Positions 10,057 to 19,437 of a stretch of DNA of 48,003 nt are shown here, one piece after another. Origin of the DNA: Candidatus Nitrotoga sp. HW29. GTDB taxonomy: Bacteria > Pseudomonadota > Gammaproteobacteria > Burkholderiales > Gallionellaceae. The stretch lies in contig NZ_CAKMAA020000032.1 of NCBI RefSeq assembly GCF_924101635.2, forward strand, positions 1 to 48,003, in the 5' to 3' direction. A program made the position numbers and the translations under genes. Position 1 is the first letter of the stretch, and each line of letters opens with the position of its first letter. The notes beneath the pieces were generated by a model. That model had not been told where the DNA came from and did not search any database. It saw only the letters and a list, made by a program, of their open reading frames with translations.

Positions 10057-10695
10057 TTATTGGGCTGATTTTTCTGATTTGTGTTGTTGTAATAATTTGA
10101 TCAAATTCTGTACCAGTTGCAGTTCCAGTTCCAGTTCAGATTGGGAAACAACGATACCTAAGTCTTTCGCTTGGATAACACGTAACCCGGCAAAACCACA
10201 CGGGTTAATGTTCGCGAACGGGGCAAGATCCATATCTACGTTGAACGCCAATCCGTGATAACAGCATCCATTGCGAATTTTTAATCCGAGTGCGGCAATT
10301 TTTGCATTACCTACATACACGCCCGGTGCTTCCTCCCGTCCCTGTGCGATTACGCCGAATGGCGCAAGCAAATCTATCACGGCCTGCTCCATTAGTCGTA
10401 CCAGCCCGCGCACGTTCAGTTTCCAGCGGCGTAAATCCAGCATCAGGTAGGCGACGATCTGGCCGGGGCCGTGGTAGGTAATTTGGCCGCCGCGGTCGAT
10501 CTTGACCACCGGTATGTTACTGGCATGCAGAAGATGCTCCGGTTTTCCTGCCAAGCCTTGGGTATAGACTGGCAAGTGCTGTAGTAGCCAGATTTCGTCT
10601 CGCGTGTCGGCGTTACGTGCAGCGGTAAACTGTTTCATTGCTTGCCAGGTTTGCTGGTATTCGACCAGACCCAGATGTTTGACTAGCGGTATCAT
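10057..10695 (-). CDS. lipB: Octanoyl-[acyl-carrier-protein] transferase
   Basis: Transfers octanoate from ACP to lipoyl domains, giving the substrate for LipA; cytoplasmic, 212 residues. Family motifs seen are VVKIDRGGQITYHGPGQ, IAALGLKIRNGCCYHGLAFN (with the conserved Lys) and the NPCG motif carrying the catalytic Cys. The gene begins 4 bp after ybeD, an arrangement (ybeD-lipB-lipA) conserved in many proteobacteria. The C-terminus contains a run of Glu-Leu pairs (SELELELQL) encoded by a short GTTCCA-like hexamer repeat near 10120, a slippage-prone tract but in frame. Confidence 0.96.
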   Translation of the reverse strand: MIPLVKHLGLVEYQQTWQAMKQFTAARNADTRDEIWLLQHLPVYTQGLAGKPEHLLHASNIPVVKIDRGGQITYHGPGQIVAYLMLDLRRWKLNVRGLVRLMEQAVIDLLAPFGVIAQGREEAPGVYVGNAKIAALGLKIRNGCCYHGLAFNVDMDLAPFANINPCGFAGLRVIQAKDLGIVVSQSELELELQLVQNLIKLLQQHKSEKSAQ

Positions 10696-10699
10696 TTCA

Positions 10700-10966
10700 T
10701 TAAAGTACCATTGCTACTTGCGGGTGGTCGCATAATTCTTGATACAAGGCATTGAGCTGCTCGTGCGAGGTGGCATGCACGGTGCAGGTCAATCCGATAT
10801 AGCGTGCGCCGCTACTGGGGCGCATTTCCATGGTGGCAGCGTTAAAGTCGGGATCGTAACGCATAACCACTTCTGCTATTGTTTGAGCGAAACCCTGATG
10901 CGCCAGTCCCAGCACCTTGATTGGAAAGTCGCATGGGTATTCGATAAGGCTGTCAGTAAGTGCCAT
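10700..10966 (-). CDS. ybeD: YbeD/DUF493 family protein (UPF0250)
   Basis: An 88-residue ACT-like fold protein of the YbeD family. The sequence begins with the family pattern (LIEYPCDFPIKVLG) and ends with a helix before HPQVAMVL, as family members do. Its function is not established; YbeD is widely linked to lipoate genes by position. It sits 4 bp upstream of lipB and is probably co-transcribed with it. Confidence 0.9.
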   Translation of the reverse strand: MALTDSLIEYPCDFPIKVLGLAHQGFAQTIAEVVMRYDPDFNAATMEMRPSSGARYIGLTCTVHATSHEQLNALYQELCDHPQVAMVL

Positions 10967-11092
10967 GGATTATTGGATGAATTTAGGGTTGTTTAACTGT
11001 CTTGCGGACAGGGGATTGCAGTTTGATCAAAATGTTTAACCGCCGATTTTTGTCCAAGTTGTTAGTTGATTGCGCGGGAATGTCGGGCTTTC

Positions 11093-11950
11093 TTACGTTT
11101 TTCGCATCACGTCGCGCTTGTAGTCCTGATAGTGTTTATGTAGCTTGGTAAACATCACGCCGGGTTTGCCATCGCCTATCGGCTTATTATCCAGTGTAGT
11201 GATCGCAAGTACTTCTTTGGTAGAGGAAGTGAGTAATAGCTCATCGGTGTTGAATAATTCGTCCTTGGCAATCTTGCGAACCTCATGAGGTATGTTGTGA
11301 GCGGCGGCGATTTCCAGCAAGACATCGTAGGTGATTCCGGGCAGCATAAGATTGTCTTTGGGCGGGGCGAGCAGGACGCCATTTTTTACCAGGAAAATAT
11401 TGCTGGCGGCGCCTTCAGTCATGAAATCATCGTCACGTATCAAGATAGTTTCAGCGCAGCCGGCGTCTATTGCCATTTGTCGTAGCAGCACATTAGGTAA
11501 CAGTGAAATAGCCTTGATATCGCAACGTAGCCAGCGGTTATCCGGCGCACTTACTGCTTTCACGCCACTAGTAAGTAATGCGGGGGGCAGGGTGAGAAGC
11601 GGGTTGCTCATCATAAATACGGTCGGTTGGACCGCAGGGTTAGGGAAAGCATGGTCGCGTTTAGCCACGCCGCGCGTGATATGCAGATATAAATATTGAT
11701 CTTCCGCGGAATTGCGCCCGATCAGATCCGCGATGAGCTTAGACCATTCCTGGTCACTGTGCGGGTTTGTCAGGCGTATGCCGTCCAGACTGAATTGCAG
11801 GCGCTTGAGATGTTCGGCCAGACGAAATGCAGAGCGTGAATACACCGGGATAACTTCATATACGCCATCACCAAAAATGAAGCCACGATCCAACACGGGA
11901 ATGCGTGCTTCTTCAATGGGCATGAATTGCCCGTTCAAATAGACTGTCAT
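11093..11950 (-). CDS. dat: D-amino acid aminotransferase (class IV aminotransferase)
   Basis: PLP-dependent aminotransferase of 285 residues, cytoplasmic. The fold-type IV pattern is clear: N-terminal VYLNGQFMPIEEARIPVLDR with GFIFGDGVYEVIP, the PLP lysine in RCDIKAISLLPNVLLRQ, and the glutamate block DDDFMTEGAASNIFLV, followed by PGITYDVLLEIA. D-alanine transaminase (interconverting D-Ala and D-Glu) is the likeliest activity, since this gene lies just downstream of a D-Ala carboxypeptidase and uses the DIKA motif of that family; a branched-chain or 4-amino-4-deoxychorismate role cannot be excluded. AGGAAA precedes the start. Confidence 0.88.
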   Translation of the reverse strand: MTVYLNGQFMPIEEARIPVLDRGFIFGDGVYEVIPVYSRSAFRLAEHLKRLQFSLDGIRLTNPHSDQEWSKLIADLIGRNSAEDQYLYLHITRGVAKRDHAFPNPAVQPTVFMMSNPLLTLPPALLTSGVKAVSAPDNRWLRCDIKAISLLPNVLLRQMAIDAGCAETILIRDDDFMTEGAASNIFLVKNGVLLAPPKDNLMLPGITYDVLLEIAAAHNIPHEVRKIAKDELFNTDELLLTSSTKEVLAITTLDNKPIGDGKPGVMFTKLHKHYQDYKRDVMRKT

Positions 11951-11976
11951 TGTATGATTTCCTAAAGAAGAAGCCT

Positions 11977-13116
11977 TTATTTGAAAAGTAAGCGGATATT
12001 GTCCCAGCCGCGTGAAAATACATTGGCCAGTGGCACAGGCTCCAGCGCCACCAGCTTGTATTCGGCATAGGGTTTACCGCCCAAGGTAATTTTTATCATA
12101 CCGATTTTTTGCCCGCCGGTAATCGGTGCCACAAGAGGCTGCTGTGTTTCCATGATTGCCTTCAATTGTGCAAGTTGTCCCGTTGGGATGGACAGAAATA
12201 GATCGCTACGGAATCCCACTTTGACTTTACTCTCGGTACCTTTCCATAAACGTAAGCTGGCAACCGGTTCGTTCTTTTGATACAGGCGCACCGATTCAAA
12301 ATTTTGGAAGCCGTAATTTAGTAGTTTTTGGCTTTCGGTTGCTCGCAGGTTGTCGGATGTTGTGCCCAGCACTACGGATATTAGCCGTCGCTGGCCGCGT
12401 TTGGCCGAAGCCACTAAACAAAATCCTGCGCTTTCGGTATGTCCCGTTTTCATTCCATCTACATAAGGATCCATCCATAATAAGCGGTTGCGGTTGGCTT
12501 GATTGATATGATTGTATTGATACTCACGCAAGCTATAGATTGGATAGTGCTCGGGAAAGTCGCGCACTATAGCGGCGGCGAGTAACGCCGTATCATATGC
12601 ACTGGAATAATGCTGTGGATGTGGCAATCCGGTGGCATTGATGTAATGCGTGTTGTTCATATTCAGTCGTTGCGCTTCCTGGTTCATTAGTTTGGCGAAA
12701 TTTTCCTCGCTGCCGGCCAGGGTGATTGCCAATACGCGTGCGGCATCGTTACCAGATTGTACGATGAGGCCACGCAGTAACTCTGCAATCGTCACGGGTT
12801 TGTTTTTGTCCAGAAACATGCGTGATTCCACGCCTTGGGTGCGCAGTGCTGCTTCTGAGGGGGCGACTGTCTGGTTTAGCGATAATTTTTTCTGCCTGAG
12901 GGCGTTGAAGGTCAGGTAGGCAGTCATCAGCTTGGTAATGGATGCTGGTTCGGTGCGCTCATTGCCGTTCTGGTCGATCAGAATCTGATTGCTGGTAAAG
13001 TCATATAGCAGATAAGACTTGGCGGCCAGCACCGGAGTGGGCGGCAGGCTGGCTAGCTGTGCTTGGGCAAACAATGGAAATAATAGAGCGATAAGAAACG
13101 ACAGTGCAAACTTCAT
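11977..13116 (-). CDS. dacC: D-alanyl-D-alanine carboxypeptidase (PBP5/6 family)
   Basis: Trims the terminal D-Ala from peptidoglycan pentapeptides at the periplasmic face. All three active-site motifs are present: SITK (catalytic Ser and Lys), SGND and KTGHTESAG. A C-terminal beta domain follows, ending in an amphipathic tail (NVFSRGWDNIRLLFK) that probably anchors the protein to the membrane. The frame is open to 13245, but the extra 43 residues overlap the HDOD gene end; the ATG at 13116 starts the signal peptide MKFALSFLIALLFPLFAQA, giving 379 residues. It lies upstream of dat by 26 bp, so the pair is probably one operon in D-Ala metabolism. Confidence 0.95.
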   Translation of the reverse strand: MKFALSFLIALLFPLFAQAQLASLPPTPVLAAKSYLLYDFTSNQILIDQNGNERTEPASITKLMTAYLTFNALRQKKLSLNQTVAPSEAALRTQGVESRMFLDKNKPVTIAELLRGLIVQSGNDAARVLAITLAGSEENFAKLMNQEAQRLNMNNTHYINATGLPHPQHYSSAYDTALLAAAIVRDFPEHYPIYSLREYQYNHINQANRNRLLWMDPYVDGMKTGHTESAGFCLVASAKRGQRRLISVVLGTTSDNLRATESQKLLNYGFQNFESVRLYQKNEPVASLRLWKGTESKVKVGFRSDLFLSIPTGQLAQLKAIMETQQPLVAPITGGQKIGMIKITLGGKPYAEYKLVALEPVPLANVFSRGWDNIRLLFK

Positions 13117-13220
13117 ATTGAAACCAGCAATCAAAACCGCAATTATAGACTTGTGGGATTGGTTGGGATATGGGGTGAGTTTGGTCAGACCGGTTAAACG
13201 GGCTGGAAAATCGTGTCTCT

Positions 13221-13256
13221 TAATCAATATACGGCCGCTAATCAATATACGGCCGC
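13221..13256. repeat. Exact 18-bp tandem duplication across the HDOD stop codon
   Basis: TAATCAATATACGGCCGC occurs twice in a row (13221-13238 and 13239-13256). On the minus strand each unit encodes the last residues A-A-V-Y plus the TGA stop of the HDOD gene, so the duplication re-created the end of the gene in its own 3' UTR. Confidence 0.95.
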
Positions 13257-14132
13257 CGCTTGTTCCGCCTGTTCCGCTACTTGCACGCTGATTTCTTCAG
13301 CCTTATCCGGATCAATGCCCAAAACTTCCCAATCCTCGTCGCTAATTTGGGTATCGACGTGTTCATCAATACCAAAGGAAGCCAGCAGTTTTTCTGCCAA
13401 GCTGATCATGTGTACGATGGGTTGTCCCGCTGCCGCTTCGGCTGCATCCGGGCTATGGTGATAGCGCAGTACGGCAATAATTTCATCCGGCAAACTCCAG
13501 TGGCGCGCTAGCTCTGCACCTAATTCATCGTGGCATATTTCCAGTATTTCCCGCTCTATACTCAGCATAGGGCGATCGGGTTCTGCTGACAAGCGGGCAT
13601 GCAGGTCATCGCTCCGTTTGGGATCCAGGAAAGCAAGCGCAAGATAGCCTATGTCGTGCAATATGCCGGCCAAAAAAACTTGATCATCCTTAGGGCGGAG
13701 CTTTGCGGGCATGGCGCGGGTGATGCCGAGCATAGCGAACGCAATGCCAAAGCTATGCAGCCAAAGATCCTGTGCCTTAAATTTGCCCGTGGATACGGTG
13801 CTCGACATGGACATAATGGCGATGCCAGTTGCAATTGATTTGACACGGTTCATGCCCAGCAAGATTGCAGCCTCTTTTACTGACGTTGTTTTTCGTGTGG
13901 AGCCAAATATTGTTGAATTGGATAGTCCGATAATTTTTGCCGAGATTTGAGGGTCTTGCTCGATCAGCATTAACATTTCCCGTTCGTTTTCGTCGGCATT
14001 GATCTGTAGCGCCAGCAGTTTTTGTGCAATGACCGGCATGGCGGGTAACGCATCAATATTCTTGACAGCTTGTCTTAGGTCAATATTTTGGTTGCCGGGA
14101 TCTACATGGGTGCTGTTGGTCGACATGTTCAT
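13242..14132 (-). CDS. HDOD-domain signalling protein
   Basis: Single-domain HDOD protein of 296 residues, a relative of HD phosphohydrolases used in bacterial signalling. The domain covers about residues 25-235: LPAMPVIAQKLLAL, IEQDPQISAKIIGLSNS, VKEAAILLGMNRVKSIATG, FLAGILHDIGYLAL with a retained HD pair, and IIAVLRYHHSPDAA. The acidic C-terminal tail (IDPDKAEEISVQVAEQAEQ) is low-complexity and ends inside an 18-bp tandem duplication. No output domain is attached, so its partner is unknown. It is probably a stand-alone gene; dacC begins 126 bp downstream. Confidence 0.9.
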   Translation of the reverse strand: MNMSTNSTHVDPGNQNIDLRQAVKNIDALPAMPVIAQKLLALQINADENEREMLMLIEQDPQISAKIIGLSNSTIFGSTRKTTSVKEAAILLGMNRVKSIATGIAIMSMSSTVSTGKFKAQDLWLHSFGIAFAMLGITRAMPAKLRPKDDQVFLAGILHDIGYLALAFLDPKRSDDLHARLSAEPDRPMLSIEREILEICHDELGAELARHWSLPDEIIAVLRYHHSPDAAEAAAGQPIVHMISLAEKLLASFGIDEHVDTQISDEDWEVLGIDPDKAEEISVQVAEQAEQAAAVY

Positions 14133-14345
14133 TCCTTGAGTTAGTGCTGTTGATTGTTGTTAAGTGCCGAATGCTTACGGTTAGCATTTTAGTCAAATTT
14201 TAGGCGGAAAAATGCTTATATTTCGCTAAATTTATGTAGGTACTTGTTTTGTTATTTTTTATATTCAGGGCGAAAGACATGATTGCCTATTGTCGTACAA
14301 TTCATGTATCTTAACGGTACATTTTTATAAGTAGAGGAGACTCGA

Positions 14346-14804
14346 ATGCGATATGCAATGGCAATCGTCATGTTGTTTTGTGTGGTACAAGCGTGGGCAG
14401 AAAGTGTGGCGGTGAGCGATGCCTCAGCGCGTGCTACAGCCCCGGGACAAGAAAGCACCACGGTACGGTTTTCCATTACCAGCAAGAAAGAGGCAAGACT
14501 GGTGGCGATTGTCAGTCCGGTCGCGGGTGCAGTCGAGATTCACGGCATGACGCATGATAACGGTGTGATGAAAATGCGCGCCATTGAATTTCTACAGCTC
14601 CCTGCAGGAAAAATGGTGAAGTTGGGCGTGAGTGGTAATCATGTGATGCTGCTTAACCTCAAGAATCCGCTTAAAGCGGGTGACAGTGTGCCCCTCACTA
14701 TTACCGTGGAATTCGCCGATAAGCGCAAGGAGAAGATTAATGTGAACGTCGAAGTTAAATCACTCAGCCCAAGTCGCAACGAGCACGAGCACCATACCCA
14801 TTAG
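14346..14804 (+). CDS. PCu(A)C-type periplasmic copper chaperone
   Basis: Delivers Cu(I) to periplasmic targets such as the CuA centre of cytochrome c oxidase. The protein has 152 residues: a signal peptide (MRYAMAIVMLFCVVQAWA), then the PCuAC copper motif spread over EIHGMTHDNGVMKMR and GNHVMLLN (conserved His and Met ligands). A His-rich tail, EHEHHTH, could bind extra copper. AGAGGAG lies just upstream of the ATG. It is divergent from the HDOD gene, with a 213-bp AT-rich spacer that should hold both promoters; I could not pick a convincing -35/-10 pair. Confidence 0.9.
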   Translation: MRYAMAIVMLFCVVQAWAESVAVSDASARATAPGQESTTVRFSITSKKEARLVAIVSPVAGAVEIHGMTHDNGVMKMRAIEFLQLPAGKMVKLGVSGNHVMLLNLKNPLKAGDSVPLTITVEFADKRKEKINVNVEVKSLSPSRNEHEHHTH

Positions 14805-14886
14805 CATTTTGATGACGCCTCATTGAATAAACGCGTGGCTTGGTGCTACCCGGTTGTTTCGTGCTGCAATGATGGCGGACTTCTGA

Positions 14887-16442
<1,556 letters not shown>

Positions 16443-16483
16443 GGTTCGTTTTATTTTCTGGGTAGTGCCCAAAGGAGATGTGT

Positions 16484-18145
16484 ATGGACATCAATGCAAG
16501 CATAGTAGATCAGCGTTTGACAGGGATTGTACATGACCATCTGGCATTAATTAAACCGTATGCGGGTGATGATACCGTTAAACAGCGTTCAGTTGCATTC
16601 GTCTTATTGTGTGCTAGCACCGCGCTTGAGCTCCCGCTAGAAGATGCTGCTGAGCTACTTACTGAGGGTGGAAATGATGTTGGTGTTGATGCGCTTCATT
16701 TCAGTGAACCCGATGATGGTGAATTTACCGTAACTATTTTTCAAGGAAAATATAAAAATGATTTGATGGGAGCGGCAAACTTTCCAGAAAATGGGGTTAA
16801 AGCTGCGATCAATATGGTGGGTACGTTATTTGATCCAAGTAAGTCTATCCAACTAAACCAGCATCTTGCTCCACGCGTGGAGGAAATTCGCTCGCTTATA
16901 CGTGATGGATATATTCCCAGTGTACGCTTGATCTTGTGTAACAACGGTGTGAAATGGAATAAGCAAGCACAATCCTGGATTGACCAAACGGGGTTTTCGT
17001 CTGATCAAGTAAGCTGGGTACATTTTAACCATGACAATATTGTTGCTGTTTTGCAAAGTAAAAAAGCGATGGATGACAGCATACAGTTACAGGGCAAGGC
17101 TCTTATAGAAGAGTTTGATTTTCGTCGCGTGCTAGTTGGCAAGGTTGCCATCACTGAAATTGCAGAACTGTTTAATCGACATAATGACTTGTTGCTGGAA
17201 CGGAACATTCGCCGCTATCTTGGGCTACATGCTAATCGGGTTAATTCGGCGATACACGACACTCTTGCCAATAAAGATAAAAGTAATAATTTTTATTTCT
17301 TTAATAACGGCATTACGATGATCTGCCGAAAGTTTCGCCACAATGCACTGCAAGGTGAAAATTATCAACTCAAGGTTGAGGGCATACAAATCATCAATGG
17401 CGGGCAAACTTGTAAAACTATTCAGCAAACTTTAAGTCAGTCTCAACAAGATTATAGTGGCGTATACGTATTGCTGAGACTTTACGAATTGGCCGATGAT
17501 GACCAGGATTTTGTGCGCGATATTACTTATGCTACTAACAGTCAAAACCCCGTTGATTTACGTGATTTACATTCCAATGACGAAATTCAAAAACAGCTTG
17601 AAACGGGTATTTCAGCACTAGGCTATACCTACAAGCGGCAGCGCGAAGAGGGCGTGGGTGGCTCCACTGGAATTGCGAGCACTATTGCAGCAGAAGCTGT
17701 ATTAGCTATATGGCGTAACAAGCCACATCAGGCAAAGTTTTTGCGTAGGGAGCATTTTGGAAAACTTTATCAAGACATATTTAAAAACCTGAATGCAGCG
17801 CAGGCAGTCTTGGCGGTACTAATTTTTCGTATTGTAGAGAATGAACGTAAGAGGCCTACATTGGATAATCCGCCAGAATTTTTACCTTATGCGGCACATT
17901 ATTTGGCAATGTTAGTAGGGCAGCAATTACTCCAATCGCAAACTTTGAAAATGGCAGAAATTGATCATCGTAATTTTAAATCGCTGGCCGACACCTTGCA
18001 TCAAAGAAAAGAGATTTATCTCAAAGATGCTTTTGAGCAAATTAAGGTTGCTCTTGCGAAGCTATACAAAAAACATGATATTTCCTTGCAACAATTATCA
18101 GCAACGTTTCGGCGCGGTGATCTACTGGAAAATTTAGGTTATTAA
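16484..18145 (+). CDS. AIPR-family protein with N-terminal nuclease-like motif (probable phage defence)
   Basis: A 553-residue protein. AIPR (abortive infection phage resistance) signatures occupy the middle: LLERNIRRYLG (about 241-249), NFYFFNNGIT (271-280) and IQIINGGQT (303-311), counting from an ATG two codons upstream. The N-terminal part reads GGNDVGVDALHF then TVTIFQGKYK, a D-x(n)-Q-x-K arrangement like PD-(D/E)XK nucleases of the Mrr type; this is inferred by eye. AAGGAG at 16472-16477 supports the ATG at 16484 and not 16478. The gene reads visibly more A/T-rich than argB and the DAHP synthase on either side, consistent with transfer. No partner methylase or toxin gene is adjacent, so it may act alone. 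The tail is helical, without a recognised domain. Confidence 0.8.
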   Translation: MDINASIVDQRLTGIVHDHLALIKPYAGDDTVKQRSVAFVLLCASTALELPLEDAAELLTEGGNDVGVDALHFSEPDDGEFTVTIFQGKYKNDLMGAANFPENGVKAAINMVGTLFDPSKSIQLNQHLAPRVEEIRSLIRDGYIPSVRLILCNNGVKWNKQAQSWIDQTGFSSDQVSWVHFNHDNIVAVLQSKKAMDDSIQLQGKALIEEFDFRRVLVGKVAITEIAELFNRHNDLLLERNIRRYLGLHANRVNSAIHDTLANKDKSNNFYFFNNGITMICRKFRHNALQGENYQLKVEGIQIINGGQTCKTIQQTLSQSQQDYSGVYVLLRLYELADDDQDFVRDITYATNSQNPVDLRDLHSNDEIQKQLETGISALGYTYKRQREEGVGGSTGIASTIAAEAVLAIWRNKPHQAKFLRREHFGKLYQDIFKNLNAAQAVLAVLIFRIVENERKRPTLDNPPEFLPYAAHYLAMLVGQQLLQSQTLKMAEIDHRNFKSLADTLHQRKEIYLKDAFEQIKVALAKLYKKHDISLQQLSATFRRGDLLENLGY

Positions 18146-18157
18146 ACGGGAACAACT

Positions 18158-18325
18158 ATGATGGATGTGGGTGCCAACGCTAATGCGCTGCTGTGTTATG
18201 TCATCGGACGCTGGCAGTGGTTAGGCAAGAGGCTTTTACACGAGATCCGAAGGCACAGTGGTCTTAGCAATGGACTCTCCTTCTCGAAAACGATTGGTAT
18301 GCAAATAACAGGAGCTTCACCATGA
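18158..18325 (+). CDS. Possible 55-residue ORF coupled to the DAHP synthase gene
   Basis: An open frame from ATG at 18158 to TGA at 18323-18325, overlapping the ATG of the next gene as ATGA. It fills the whole gap after the AIPR gene. The product contains CYVIGRWQWLGKRL, with two Trp codons separated by one codon, and no recognised domain. The ribosome-binding site is weak (GGGA). It could be a leader peptide for translation-coupled or Trp-sensitive control of DAHP synthase, a relic, or chance. No clear terminator/antiterminator pair was seen. Confidence 0.3.
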   Translation: MMDVGANANALLCYVIGRWQWLGKRLLHEIRRHSGLSNGLSFSKTIGMQITGASP

Positions 18326-19437
18326 TATTGATTCTTTCTTCCAATACCGACCAGCAGAGCGGAGACTATCAGCAATTGATTGCGTATCTCGCCGGGTTGA
18401 TGGGTGTTCAGATGCGCGTGCATGTTGAGCGTGGTGCAGAGCAGGTATTAACTGAGATTTACCTAATTGGCAACACAAAGCCGTTAGATATCAAGGAGAT
18501 GCAAAGTTTGCCCTGTGTCGAGCGTGTGGTGCGCGTGTCGGAGGAGTATCGTGTCCTTGGGCAGCATAAAGATGACCCGCGTCCGACGTATTTCGACTAT
18601 AACGGTGTACGCTTTGGCCAGGATACACTCAACGTGTTTGCCGGACTTTGTGCGGTGGACAACGCCGAGCATGTCGAGATCATGTTAAAAGCATTGCGTG
18701 ATAATGGCCAGATTTGTACGCGTATGGGTGCATACAAGCCGCGCACCAGTCCCTATGCTTTTCAGGGGCATGGCAAGAATTGTTTGCCTTTTGTGTTTGA
18801 CCTAGCAGGAAAATACGGCATCAAGGTGATTGCGATGGAAATTACGCATGAGTCGCATCTTGATGAAATCCGTGCCGCACTGCTGCAGACCGGCAATCCC
18901 ACAGGCGTGATGCTACAGATCGGTACACGCAATACACAAAATTTCGAGTTACTGAAAATTGTTGGGCGCCAGCAGGAATTTCCGGTGTTGCTTAAACGTG
19001 GTTTCGGCATTACGTTGGACGAATCACTCAACGCCGCTGAATATCTGGCGTCTGAAGGCAATCGCAATGTGGTGTTTGGTTTGCGTGGCATGAAGACCAA
19101 TATGGGTGATCCGCACCGTAATTTGGTGGATTTTGCCCATGTGCCGGTAGTCAAGCGTCTGACTCGGATGCCGGTGTGCATTGATCCGTCGCATTCAGTT
19201 GGCACGCGCAGTGTCGCGCCCGATGGCATTCTCGATTTAATGCATATCACCGCGCAGGGTGTGATGGCCGGTGCCAATATGGTGCTGGTAGATTTCCATC
19301 CGGTTCCCTTAAAGGCTTTGGTGGATGGGCCGCAGGCATTATTGCTGAAAGAATTGCCGCACTTCCTTGAGGACGTACAAATCGCGCGTGATGCGTATCT
19401 CAAACGTGTGGCATTGGCGCAACGTTTTGTGCAGTGA
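18322..19437 (+). CDS. aroF: 3-deoxy-7-phosphoheptulonate (DAHP) synthase, Thermotoga/Bacillus-like type, divergent
   Basis: Condenses PEP with erythrose 4-phosphate in the first step of aromatic amino acid synthesis. The protein has 371 residues: an N-terminal ferredoxin-like/ACT-like domain (1-75) and a TIM barrel with GAYKPRTSPYAFQG, IGTRNTQNFELLK, LLKRGFG and DPSHSVG. Compared with the T. maritima enzyme, Cys110, His291 and Asp335 occupy metal-ligand positions, but the expected Glu is Asp324 (VLVDFHP), and AGPCSVE is AGLCAVD. GGAG precedes the start by about 7 nt. The changes could tune metal use or substrate; a related aldolase activity is possible. Its stop overlaps the GTG candidate start of btuF. 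Confidence 0.83.
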   Translation: MILILSSNTDQQSGDYQQLIAYLAGLMGVQMRVHVERGAEQVLTEIYLIGNTKPLDIKEMQSLPCVERVVRVSEEYRVLGQHKDDPRPTYFDYNGVRFGQDTLNVFAGLCAVDNAEHVEIMLKALRDNGQICTRMGAYKPRTSPYAFQGHGKNCLPFVFDLAGKYGIKVIAMEITHESHLDEIRAALLQTGNPTGVMLQIGTRNTQNFELLKIVGRQQEFPVLLKRGFGITLDESLNAAEYLASEGNRNVVFGLRGMKTNMGDPHRNLVDFAHVPVVKRLTRMPVCIDPSHSVGTRSVAPDGILDLMHITAQGVMAGANMVLVDFHPVPLKALVDGPQALLLKELPHFLEDVQIARDAYLKRVALAQRFVQ

